From Apium graveolens (taxonomy: Eukaryota > Streptophyta > Magnoliopsida > Apiales > Apiaceae): a stretch of DNA of 64,000 nt. A program made the position numbers and the translations under genes. The DNA lies in assembly GCF_009905375.1 (NCBI RefSeq), contig NW_027417668.1, positions 48,931-112,930 on the forward strand. Reading direction: 5' to 3'. This document shows positions 11,218-21,837 of the stretch, one piece after another. Every line of letters begins with the position of its first letter. Position 1 is the first letter of the stretch. Under the pieces are notes generated by a model, which did not search any database, had not been told where the DNA came from, and saw only the letters and a list, made by a program, of their open reading frames with translations.

Positions 11218-11238
11218 ACCAACCTTTTTGTGCACGTG
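11218..11238. promoter_or_regulatory. AC-II element next to a G-box, F3'H promoter
   Basis: ACCAACC (11218-11224) is the AC-II/MYB recognition core, and 8 bp further CACGTG (11233-11238) is a perfect G-box for bHLH or bZIP factors. The pair lies about 405-425 bp upstream of the F3'H start codon. MYB plus bHLH control is established for flavonoid genes; occupancy here is inference. Confidence 0.5.
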
Positions 11239-11585
11239 TATTTGTCCAAGTGGTTTGTATATTTGACAATGTCATTTTATTTTTTCATCATAGATCGGAG
11301 CCCTCCTTTTTCTCATCAAATGCAAAAGATGTTGCTATATTTTAGTAGTTTTGTTATTATTTGTTTAGACATTACTGGTAAAACATAGTTTTATAGGGTT
11401 ACATAACTTAAATTTAAGTGAGTTATATCAACTTGCTCATTAAAATCAGTTACAGGAACACTTCGTTAATTTATCAATTATATAATGACGTGAATGCCGT
11501 TATGTTAAAATTATTTGTTGTGAAATTTATGCGATAAGATAACGACTCAGTAAGATAACAACTCTGATTTTACATATTATATAGT

Positions 11586-12360
11586 CACTAAATTTTAAAG
11601 GAATGTATCCGTAACTAACATCATCAGAGCAATTCCAACTCAACACTATAATAATATAATAGTATTAGTTTGGTGTAAAATCAACTCCAACTCAACACTA
11701 TTAGTGTCAAGTTTACACAAAATAAATAGTGTGACAATAAATTTGATGTTAAAAGTATATTTGGTGTAATTTTTATACCAAATTTGGTGTAATTGGATAC
11801 TTTTCTACTATGTTCGTACCTTTATTAACAAAAACAAATTTATTCCTGTCATATCCTATTTATATCCTATTGTATTCGAACAAGCTACTTTTTTTCAGAA
11901 AAATAAAAATGTCATATCATTATTTAGACATTGAATGTAAGATATAGTATAAATGGATTGGAGTTGATTTTATTAGTTTTGACACTTAAATAGTGTCAAA
12001 GTTACACTATTTTAGTGTTTTATAGGTTGGAAATGGTCTTAGTGACTTGTTTAAAACTGTATTCATATTTTAATGTCTAACTTGATATTTTAAGCCCAAT
12101 TTGATTAATGTTTGATAATTGAGCTTGGTTATATATGATATTGAATACTGTTACAGTTCTAGAGTTTGAGAATGATCACATAAAATTACCAAAATTTAAT
12201 AAGATATACCAAGATTTTTAAGATTACAAAACTACTCGGTTCGTGGGTAATTTGAACAAGTTTAATTTTAGGACTTTTTTTAACAATTTTTTAATTTCTT
12301 TTGCAATCTCGAATTTGACAATTTATATAGTATATAAAACACATGTTACTTGTTGCGGAA
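11586..12360. repeat. Direct repeat, left copy (with MITE)
   Basis: A block of about 775 bp recurs at 13424-14206 in the same orientation with obvious similarity throughout. Similarity runs from AACTAACAT near the left edge to CACATGTTA and AAAAGACA at the right edge, where both copies stop matching. It contains the left MITE and roughly 320 bp of non-coding AT-rich sequence. Confidence 0.85.
11627..12038. mobile_element. Harbinger-like MITE, left copy
   Basis: The ends GAGCAATTCCAAC and, inverted, GACCATTTCCAAC resemble Tourist/PIF-Harbinger termini. Many TGGTGTAA and TAGTGT inversions give it strong hairpin potential. The right flank is TTA; the left flank is TCA, one mismatch from a TTA duplication. 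It has no coding capacity. Confidence 0.65.
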
Positions 12361-12361
12361 A

Positions 12362-13422
12362 AAGACAATTTCAAAATCACAACTGACTGGATATGCGGAT
12401 GCTGGGTACATGTCAGATCCTCATTTTATACGATCACAAACATGTTATCTATTCACATATTGTGGCACTGCTATCTCTTGGAAGTCTAAAAAACTAGACT
12501 ATGGCAACAACTTCATCAAATCACGCAGAATTACATGCAATTCATGAAGCAAGTAGGGAATGCATTTGGCTAAGGTCTGTAATTCAAAATATTCGAGAAT
12601 CATGTGGGTTATCAAGTATTTCATATAGTCCTACAATTTTGTTTGAAGATAATACAGCTTGTATCAGATAGTTAAAGGAAGGATATATCAAAGGGGATCG
12701 AACCAAGCATATCTTACCAAAATTCTTCTATACGCGTGAACTACAAGATAATGGTGATATTGATGTACAAGAAATGCACTCATGTGATAATCTTGTTGAT
12801 TTACTTATAAAGTAAATATCCACACCAACATTTGAAAAGCTATAGAATAATATTGGCATGCAGAGATTGAGAAATTTGCTACAACAAGATGTCAAAGTGT
12901 GAGATGTTACATTCAGGGGGAGAATGTACTCTTTTTCCTTCGTCAAGGTTTTTATCCCACCGAGTTTTTCCTTCCAAAGTTTTAACGAGACAGTTAATCT
13001 CTGTAGTAAACTCACATTGGACAATGAAGAGGGAGTGTTATAATATGATATAATCATGATTATCAAAATTAATCAAGAAGACTCATAAAACTTATCGAGG
13101 AAGTCTCTCAAAACTTGTCGAGGAAGACTTGCGCAACTTTTTAGAGAAGAAAGTTAGTAATAAAGAATTGTAAAACTTATTAAGGAAGACTTACGAAACT
13201 TAATAGTCAAGAACTACGATACTTATCAAAGAAGAATTAGATAGCCTTCTTAGTAAGACTTGTCAACCAACCTCTATAAATAGGAACTTCAGTTATTGAA
13301 ATCAGATATACTGAAACATATTAAAATATAATTCTCTCTTCAACTTTTATTCTCTCTATATGTGCAATTATTAAGTTATTCATAATCAAGTAATTCAAGA
13401 TTTACAACACGTTGTTTACAAC
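12362..13422 (+). mobile_element. Truncated Ty1/copia: RNase H, PPT and 3' LTR
   Basis: This is the 3' end of a copia element. RNase H begins with LTGYADAGYMSDPH and TAISWKSKK, continues in other frames through LHEASRECIWLR, LFEDNTAC, DRTKHI and the final GMQRLRNL. Several stops and shifts kill it. A polypurine tract (TTCAGGGGGAGAATG, 12912-12926) is followed by copia 3' leader sequence and a presumed LTR starting at about 13036 (TGTTATAATATG) with a TATA box (CTATAAATAG, near 13272). The right end is ambiguous between about 13409 and 13422. Everything upstream of RNase H, including the 5' LTR, is missing at a sharp break at about 12362. Confidence 0.8.
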
Positions 13423-13423
13423 A

Positions 13424-14206
13424 GCGACTAAACTTTAAAGTGGTGTACCCGTAACTAACATTAGAGCAACCCCAACTCAACACTATAATAATATAATAGT
13501 GTAAGTTTTGGTGTAAAATCAACTTCAACCGAACACTATTAGTGTCACGGTTACACAAAATAAATAGTGCGACACTAAATTTGGTGTCAAAAATACATTT
13601 GGTGTAATTTTTACACCAAATTTGATGTAATTCGTAATTTCTACTATGTTCTTACCTTTATTAACAAAAAAAAAAATTCCTGTCATATCCCATATATATT
13701 CTATTATATCCAAACAAACTACTTGCTTTAAGAAAAATAAAAATATCATATCCTTATTTATACATTAAGTGTAAGATATAGTATAAATGGGTTGAAGTTG
13801 ATTATATTAGTTTTGACACTAAAATAGTGTCAAAGTTACACTATTTTAATGTTTTATAGGTTGGAGATGGTCTTAGTGACTTGTTTAAAACTGTATTCAG
13901 ATTTTAATTTATATTTTAATGTCCAACTTGATATTTATTCCCAATTTGATAAATGTTTAATAATTGACCTTGGTTATATATAATATTGAATACAGTTAGA
14001 GTTTTAGAGTTTAAGAATGACCACATAAAATTACCAAAAATTAACAAAATGTACCAAGATTTTTCCACGTTACAAAACTACTCGGTTCATGGGTAATTTG
14101 AACAAGTTCAATTTTAGGACTTTTTTACACAATTTTTTATTCCTTTTGCAATTTCAAATTTGACAATTTATATAGTATACAAAACACATGTTATTTGTTG
14201 CGAAAA
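13424..14206. repeat. Direct repeat, right copy (with MITE)
   Basis: This is the second copy of the block at 11586-12360. Within the MITE part and the right-hand AT-rich part the two copies align along their length with scattered substitutions and small indels. Confidence 0.85.
13464..13872. mobile_element. Harbinger-like MITE, right copy
   Basis: The termini GAGCAACCCCAAC and, inverted, GACCATCTCCAAC match at 10 of 13 positions, and TTA flanks both sides (13461-13463 and 13873-13875). This is the expected 3-bp target duplication of the PIF/Harbinger superfamily. Confidence 0.7.
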
Positions 14207-14229
14207 AGACAAGATTTAAAGCGTTTAAT

Positions 14230-15190
14230 TGTAGAATATTTCATTCCATTACAATTATATCACTTAACTTTAGACTTGTCAATCTTCTCTGATCTTGATT
14301 TCTTGACATCCTTTTTTCTTGTACCTATAAGAGTTTTACTTTTTTTTAGAAGTTGTCTCTCTTTTAATTGAGCTCTTGAATTTCATCTTTTTGAAGCCAT
14401 TAACCATCATAGCCGCGAGATGCTTCACATATTTATCAATACATTCGTCATTAAAGTCTACATCATAATTTATGTCAATCTCTAATTACGATGACTCATT
14501 TTCTGACTCATCATATTTTGCCTTTTTCTTTAAAATGACTTGAGATCCTAATCAAAACCTTGGTTGGTTTCTCCACAACATTCAAGGCATCATATTTTTC
14601 CTTACTACTCTTTTATTTCTTCTTTAGCGCATCTCAAGATCATAGGTATAGAGCACCCCATACACTTCATCAAATATTTTTTACTCAGATAATTTTTTTT
14701 TAATAATGGTTATTTTGAGATTCCAATATTTAGGATGAGCCAAGAGAAACTTTGTGTTGAATTCTTTGTTGTCATACTCCTTTCCATCCAAAGACATATC
14801 ATTCAACAGATTAACAAATCTGTCAGATATATCGGCCAGTATCTTATTAGCATTTGAGTCAAGTGTTCATAATTCTAAATGAGTAATGTCCTCATTAGAA
14901 GAAGCTTTACTCGGTTCATTATTGTCTATGATTATGGTTATCTTGAGATTCCAGTTTACATGAAGAGGCAAGAGAAAGTTTATGTTGGAGTCTTTATTTT
15001 CATACTTCTTTCCAACAAGAGACATATCATTTAATAGATTAAGAAATCTGTCATATATATATCAATGACTCGTCAGCCTTTGAGTTAAAGTATTCTTAAT
15101 CCTGGTTGAGTATTGTCCCCCTATTCTTCTTGATTGCCTTAGTTCCTTGACACTACAACTCTAAGGCATCTATGATTTTTTTATGATATC
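14230..15190 (-). mobile_element. Degenerate copia gag, two fragments in tandem
   Basis: On the minus strand two similar gag pieces follow each other. One (about 15180 to 14880) reads LLNDMSLVGKKYENKDSNI, the other (about 14870 to 14230) reads LLNDMSLDGKEYDNKEFNT and continues to VYGVLYTYDLE and a basic Lys-rich stretch. Both belong to the copia UBN2-type gag domain. Stops and shifts are frequent. They are oriented opposite to the SIRE copy that follows. Confidence 0.7.
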
Positions 15191-15214
15191 TTGTATCCAA
15201 TAATCCTATTTGAC

Positions 15215-16497
15215 ATGTGTTGTGAAAGACATGCCTGTAAAATAACAAGACTAAGTCACATTGACAACCCTAAGATTAAGTTGTTTGATAATTAATATTT
15301 GTATTATGTAATTGTATTTATTGAGTCTACAAAAATATTTAGAAGATTAGACTAGGGGATTTTTCTGTGAACAGTTTCAAACTAAGGAATAAACTCTGGA
15401 AGAAGATCAAGTCCTGATCATGTCTCAGAGAAAAGATGTAGAAGTTTGGATTTGAATAATGTTGTTATAGGAAAAATGTTCTAAATCAAGATATCGACAA
15501 GTCACAGATCAAGGGATATCGAGAAGTCAGTCGAGAACTCCAAAATGACTTATAGAGAAGCCCCAAGAGATATCGACAAGTCATTTATGCATGTAGAGAT
15601 CTCAGATATCGACAAGTCAAATGAAGAGGTAGAGAACTAGAGATGTCAAAAATTCAATACCTCATATAGAGATCTCAGAGATATCGACAAGTCATTTTTG
15701 CATGTAGAGAACTCAGAGATATCGACAAGTCAAAATTCTTCATGTAGAGAACTCGAGATGTCGACAAGTCAAAAGCCTATATCTAGAACTAGAGATGTCG
15801 ACAAGTTAATCTTCATGTCGAGAACTAGACACCTCGATAAGTCACTTACTTATGTCGAGAACTCGAGATATCGATAAGTCATTATACTTCTCGATATATC
15901 ACTTCTCTACAGAACAAGAGGAGATCTCGACATACTATCTCAAATTCAGAATACAGACAAGTTCAAGATTCAAGATTATTAGTCAACAAACAATTCATTC
16001 ACTGAATTGAAAAGTCTACAAAAGCAGCTTGAAAAATACAAGATCAAGGGCCAGATTCACTGGACAAAGGATGGTCACATACCTGCAAGATTCTGCACAT
16101 ATCTGCTAACACCAAAAAAGGAAATAGACAAGGTTCCTTTAGAAATTGGTTTAGTATATTTTAGTACAAGTTTTGTAAACCAGTGTTGCTAGTATTTAAA
16201 GCATGCACGAGTGCTTAGTTTTAAAAAACAGATCTAGAAAATCTTGTATTCTCTCAAGATAGTAGCTGAGTTCTTATTTTTTTAAGAACATGGATTTGTA
16301 GCAAGACAAACTTAATTAATACAATTAAGTGAGTTTTTTGAAATATTGTGTCTTGTGTAATTCTGTTAAACTTAATATTTCTACATATCTTAACTGCTTT
16401 GTTCACCAATAATCCAAACAGTTTTAAAAGCCAAGTAAAATTCAAGAAATACATTCACCCCCTCTCTGTTACATTTCTTTGCATTCAATATCTAACA
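15215..16497 (+). repeat. SIRE copy A 5' LTR
   Basis: The LTR ends with TATCTAACA at 16497, preceded by ATTCACCCCCTCT (16453-16465), the same terminal signature seen inverted in copies B and C. Its left end is uncertain; TGTTGTGAAAG near 15215 is the best candidate. It contains the satellite-like block 15490-15905. Confidence 0.6.
15490..15905. repeat. Palindrome-rich minisatellite in SIRE A LTR
   Basis: About ten diverged units contain GATATCGACAAGTC or a close variant (such as GATGTCGACAAGTC or GATATCGATAAGTC), most preceded by GAGAACTCGA or GAGAACTAGA. Spacing is irregular, mostly 40-60 bp. The units are rich in 6-bp palindromes (GATATC, GTCGAC, AGATCT, CTCGAG). Confidence 0.85.
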
Positions 16498-16499
16498 AG

Positions 16500-16511
16500 T
16501 GATATCAGAGC
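16500..16511 (+). other. Primer binding site, SIRE copy A
   Basis: TGATATCAGAGC, two bases after the LTR, differs at one base from the tRNA-iMet complement TGGTATCAGAGC normally used by plant copia elements. Confidence 0.8.
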
Positions 16512-16547
16512 AAAATCTGAAAGAAAACAGATAAAGATCTCAGAAGA

Positions 16548-18906
16548 ATGAGTGCTCAGAAATTAAGCAATATTAAGATATTAATCTTTGACAAGATCAA
16601 CTATAATTTGTGGAAAAAGAAAATGATGTTGTTCATAAGGATGGCCAACCTCATATATATTCAAATTCTTAATAATGGACCCTTCATACCTATGTAAAAG
16701 GTTCCTGAAGTCACAGATGGATATATGGTCATACCATCTCATTATGCACCTAAAGATCCCTCAACCTACACAGAGCCTGAAAAGGAAAAGGTTGCACTGG
16801 ATAGCAGTTTACAACTCATACTGACTGAGTCACTTGATAATGTGATGTAAAATAATATTATCAATTGTGAATCTGATAAACAGATCTGGGAGAAAATTGA
16901 GATACTGTGTGAGGGAACAGAAGGGGTCAGATCTAATCAAATAAGAATACCGGTGTCACGGTATGAGGGTTTTATGGCTAAACCAAAGGAAAGTATAACT
17001 GATGTTTTTGAGAGGTTCAATAAGCTGATAAATGACTTGCAGCTTCATGATAAATACTATGAAGCTGAGAAGGTCAAGCTGAAATTCTTGCTCACCCTTC
17101 CTGATCATTTGGAAAAAAAAGTTTTCTGCAATTAGAGAAGGAAAATATTTGAGCAGAATGACACTGGAAGTCTTGTATGAGATCTTGAAGACTTATGAGC
17201 TGGAAAGGTTACAAAGAAGGTCATTGAGAGCTGGTCAAGGGCATGTTGTTGATGGAACTGGTGCTTTGATTGCCAATGACAGTAAGTCATATGATGATGA
17301 ACTAGAAGCTCAAACTCCAGTTATTCAAACTGTTGAGTAGAAGAATACGGATCCACAGAAGCAAGTCATACTAAAAATAGAAGATGATGAATTCTATACC
17401 TTTGATGAACTGGATGAGATGGACCAGTCAATGGCTTACCTTGCAAGAAAATTCTATAACATTAAGGTTAAGAAGCCAAAGTTTTTTAAGAGCAAGGGTC
17501 ATACATCCAATAATAACAACATTTGGAAAGGAAAAACACAGTTCAACTCAGCTAGAAGAGGTGTCTACAGAACAAGATTTATTGATAGATCAAAGATAAG
17601 GTGTTATAATTGTGATGAGTTAGGTCACTTTGCTACTGAGTGTAGAAAGCCAAAAAAGGTAAAGAAAGATAAAGCTTACTTGGAATTGGAAGCAAAGTAT
17701 AAAGCTCTCTTGAGAAAGCAACATGGAAAGGCTTACATTATAGAAGGCAAGAGTTGGGTTGATACAGATGAAGATGATGACAATGAAGAATTTTAGGAAT
17801 TATGCTCTCATGGCTCTAGAGAAAGGAGAATCATATGTATCTAAATCAGAGGTACCAACTCTAACCATAATTGATTTAAATGCAAGTCAATATAAAGAAA
17901 TTGTTGAAAAGATGAATGTAGAGATTTTCATATCCACACAAGCATGATGGCAGCTACTGAGGAAGTGAGTAGGCTGTCAAAAATTAGTTAGAAGCTTGAG
18001 ATATAAAAACAGGAATTGGAGCTGCAACTTGTTGGTCTTGAGACAGTTAAGCAAGAAAATAAATATCTTAAGAACAAGCTTAAGTGTGCTAGTGAAATGG
18101 AGGCAGTGTTGAGAGAAAAATTGGAGAAGAATGATTTGAAGCTAAAATCATATAAGAATGCATCTCAGTTGGTTGGACAATATCATGAGAAAAATAAACC
18201 ATGTGCTAACATAGCCATTGGTTTGGACTATGATGCATTAAATTCTCACAAGAAAGGTGAAGCTGACAAGGGAAAAGAAACAGTGAATCATGATGTTCCT
18301 GTAATGCTAAAGAAAGTTAATGCACCTTTGTTCAAAGTTTGTGAAGTTGATTTCAGTGAAGTTGAGTTGGTCATCAAGCAAAAAATTGCAAATGAAGATA
18401 ATAAGAAGAATAATGCAGAAACCACTCCTACTGCTGAAAATGAAAAGAAGCAAATAATACACCAAACTACAAAGACACAAACCAAGAAAGTCAAAACTGA
18501 GAATGTTGGGAAAAAGAAAAAGAACATAAAAGGAAAAATAAGTGTAAACAAGAACAACAACTATGCTTATGTTGCATATGCTCCAAGGAAGCAATGTCAA
18601 AAGTGTGGCTCAACAAATCACCTAACTCACCTTTGTAGAAAGGCTGTTAGTGATCCAAAATTGAGAGCATGCAAATACAATGAGGCATTGACTGAAGTTC
18701 CCTATTCATTCCATGATAAGTTTGATTGCATTCCTTGCAATATGAAGGTTATGACAAGTTGTCATAAATTGAGAAAAGATCTCAAGAAAGTAAATATTGG
18801 ATCTACAGTTAAAAAGGATAATGCTAATCAAACAATGAATGATGTTCTTTTTGAAAGCTCAAACTCTACTTCTGTACATTCTATGAAAAAAGAAGAAAGT
18901 ACCTAA
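16548..18906 (+). pseudogene. SIRE copy A gag (broken)
   Basis: Gag begins at ATG 16548 (MSAQKLSNIKILIFDKINYNLW), the copia gag N-terminus. The UBN2 core FNKLINDLQLHDKYY and LTLPDHLEKK follows, then a CCHC knuckle CYNCDELGHFATEC near 17610, an acidic hinge, a coiled-coil segment (18016-18200) and a second knuckle CQKCGSTNHLTHLC near 18595. The extended gag with a second knuckle is typical of the SIRE/Maximus lineage. Stops or shifts near 16695, 16848, 17130, 17338 and 17795 break the frame; the coiled-coil to second-knuckle part (18016-18906) remains a continuous reading frame of about 296 residues. Confidence 0.8.
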
Positions 18907-18954
18907 CACTGTTTGGGTAGCTAAACACACTTAATTTTTATTGTGTGCAGGGCA

Positions 18955-19632
18955 AGAAGAATAAAGTCATATGGATCATTGGCAGTGGATGTTCCATACA
19001 TATGACCGATGATAATGCCCTGTTATCACAATTTGAGGAGATGGCTGACCCACTGGTGACTTTTGGAGACAACATCAAATGATTCACAATGGGATATGGC
19101 AAGTTAATTTCTGGAAATGCTATCATTGAAGATGTAGCACTAGTTGTTGGTCTTGAAGTAAATCTTTTATGTGTCAGCCAATTATAGACAAAGGGTTCAA
19201 GGTGATTTTTGACAAAGAAGACTGCTCAATCACTAGCAAAAAAACTGGTGAAGTTGCTCTAAAAGAAGCAAGAAAAGGAAGTCTGTTTGTTGCAAACCTA
19301 AATTTAGCAAAAAAGGATGGAATATGATACTTCTACACCAAGGCATCTATTGAGCAAAGTAAGCTGTGGCACAAGAAACTCTCTTACCTAAATTACAAAT
19401 CATTTAATACCTTGGTGAAAAAGGAATTAGTAAGAGATATGCCATATCTGGAATTTGCTCAAGATCAAGTTTGTGAGGCTTGTCAGAATGGCAAAATGAA
19501 AAGGTCTAGTCATAAGAGCAAGACTGTAAATTCAATAAGTGCACCATTACAGCTTATTCACATGGACCTGTTTGGACTAGTTAATGTCTTGTCTATTACA
19601 AAAAAGAAATATGCACTAGTGATGGTGGATGA
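18955..19632 (+). pseudogene. SIRE copy A protease and integrase start (broken)
   Basis: Protease starts near 18970 as WIIGSGCSIHMTD; the family has D-S-G in place of G-S-G, so the catalytic Asp is lost. The integrase N-terminal zinc region follows (LWHKKLSYLNYKSF, then CEACQNGKMKRSSH, 19365-19515), with IHMDLFG and a first part of the integrase core ending at VMVDD. At that point, 19632/19633, the sequence switches to the inverted LTR of copy B. Confidence 0.8.
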
Positions 19633-20143
19633 TGTTAGGTCTGTTATCAACTGTAGAGGGGGTGAATACAGTTTATGCAAATAATTCGACAAAGCTTCAA
19701 CAGAATCAACAGTTTTTGTATTAACTAGATAAAAATTGATTACAAACGTACTCTCTCAAAAGGATGAACAAATATCCTTGAGAGTTGCTAGGTTATGCGA
19801 ATGATATATCAATGTTCACAACGCATATAGCATGAACCTAATTTGTGCTTTATATAGAGCACAGTTACACAATCAATAAGAAATCCTCTTCTATTATAAT
19901 AAGGAAACCTATTACATATCCATGTATGATTGCTTCTGAGATAAAGTCCTTCACCGTCTTAAATTCTTGCTTTCCTTTTCCTCCTCAAATATCTACTGAA
20001 GTGACAAATACTGATGACATCATCTGCTGATTATCAAGTACTGATATAAATACTGACGACGTCACTCTTCAGTAAATACTGATATAAGTCCTGATAAGAA
20101 CTTCTAATAGTTTCCTTCCAGATATCATCAATTATATCTAACA
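19633..20143 (-). repeat. SIRE copy B 3' LTR
   Basis: On the plus strand it runs TGTTAGGTCTG ... ATATCTAACA (511 bp). TGTAGAGGGGGTGAATAC near 19662-19679 is the inverted LTR signature shared with copies A and C. Several TACTGAT motifs lie in its right half. Confidence 0.85.
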
Positions 20144-20156
20144 ATCTCCCCCAACT
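20144..20156 (-). other. Polypurine tract, SIRE copy B
   Basis: On the minus strand AGTTGGGGGAGAT directly abuts the 3' LTR, as expected for the plus-strand primer. Copy C has the same sequence in the same position. Confidence 0.85.
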
Positions 20157-21837
20157 TGTACATTATGAAAAATATGTACAAGTTCTAATTGATTATGTCA
20201 AAACTATCTAAATGCAGTATTCAAGTAAACATATTCATTCTTACTTCAGCGAATATCAAACTTTACTCTTCATTCTGAACTCTAACACAGCCTGAAAATC
20301 TTCAAGAAACTTCGTCATCAGATTTTCTTCCATTACATCCAAATACCATTGCATCCTCTGTTTATGTTCTTTCAGTTCATCTGTTGATTCATCATTTTGA
20401 TAGCTGGCAGCCCCGAGATTATGTAACTTTGATTTTCCGAGAGGTAGATCATCCAGCTCCAGAAACCCAATTTTATTTCCATCAGGATTAAAGGTTAAAA
20501 CTTTAGTTCCTAGACTCATTTCTATCTTGGCTCCTCCAATAGGCATATCAACAACATATTCAATTTGATCAATGTACTTTGGAATCTAGTTAGATTTATA
20601 AGGCATTCCTCTCTGCTTTAACTGTATTAGGTTCTTTGTGAATGCAGACCATCTGGCAGTTACATAATTAGTTACCTTGAGAATTGTAGAAATAAGTTCC
20701 AATTTCTTCCATGGTTTGTCTTCAAACTGTTCTTGAGTGAACTTTAAGTTTCTCCCAGACTCCGGAAAATAAATCATTTTCTCTTCAACATGATTTATAA
20801 CAATTTGCACTGATATGATCTTCTGTAAGTCTTCAAGCATCACATTGTCTCCAATCTATGTCAAATTAGAATGCTTCCTTAAAGTCAAAGCATTTCCTAC
20901 AGATGGATCAACATTTAACCTTCCAAGACCACTTGTGATTCCAGGTTTTCTAGAGTGAGAACTTCCACTATAAATCTTCTTTAATGTTTCAGAAGAATCT
21001 CTTCCAGGTGCTGGTTTCTTGCTTCCCCATAGTAGCTTTTTCTTCTCTTCAAGAGTAAGTTCTGGTTTATCAGAGACTATGTCTTCAGAATCAGGATTTG
21101 ATAAATTAGTTTGAATGGGGTTTGAAAAGTCATTAACATGAGTTGAATAAGAGGTTGTGATTGGTTGAATAACAGCTTCTTTTTTATTAACTTGACCAAT
21201 GTCCAAGGTTAATTTCAATTTTTCAGCCCCGCCAGCTCCATGAATCTTCCTTCTTTGCTGAGCTTGACTGACTTCTTTTTTTTCAGCAATTTCATCAGTA
21301 TCAAAAGATTGAGCAACTGTATAGCTTGGATCTATCAGTATTTGTGATTTAGTTGCCTTAGATACTGAATTCTTCTTTGCAACGGCTTTGGATTTTAGCT
21401 TTAAAAGCTTTGACTTCTCTCTTATCTTCTCTTTCCCTTTATGCTTCTTGTCTGCAGTTTAGATAGCTTGAGATCTGAGAGATCTTTCACCCTCCTCCTG
21501 AGTTACCTCCCTTATGACTATACCTTTGGTTGGTTTATTAGAAGGATCATCTTCATAAAGATCTTGAAAGATACAACATTATCAATATTTGATATCTTCA
21601 TGGAATTCTTGAAATCTTCCTCCATTTGCCTTAGCTATTCTAGATCAACTCCAGGATTTTCTCTTTCAAAGATTCTTCTACTCACCTCAGAGTCAAATGC
21701 TTGAATCTTTGGATCCTTGTAGAATAGAGTTTTCTTTCTTTCTTTTAATTTCAGAGTTTGAAGATACTGACTTGCTTCTGCACAAACTTCTATATCCAGA
21801 ATATCTTGGTCTTCATCGGCAGTTGTGACTTGTAAAG

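Larger units (their letters stand above)
15215..19632 (+). mobile_element. SIRE/Maximus copia copy A, left part
   Basis: A Ty1/copia element with a long 5' LTR, primer site, a large gag with two zinc knuckles, protease and the start of integrase, cut off where SIRE copy B is inserted. The rest of integrase, RT, RNase H and the 3' LTR are not in the window to the right of copy B and should lie beyond 64,000. The LTR start is approximate. Gag and pol carry many stops, so this copy cannot encode its own proteins. Confidence 0.82.

Noticed and set aside
11586..14206. The two 775-bp direct repeats as LTRs of one retrotransposon
   Set aside because: They lack TG...CA ends, and no primer site follows the left copy. 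The enclosed copia fragment has its own polypurine tract and LTR start inside, and the repeats carry a MITE plus flanking DNA.
15490..15905. CRISPR-like array
   Set aside because: Units are imperfect, spacing is irregular, the block lies in a plant retrotransposon LTR and no cas gene exists.
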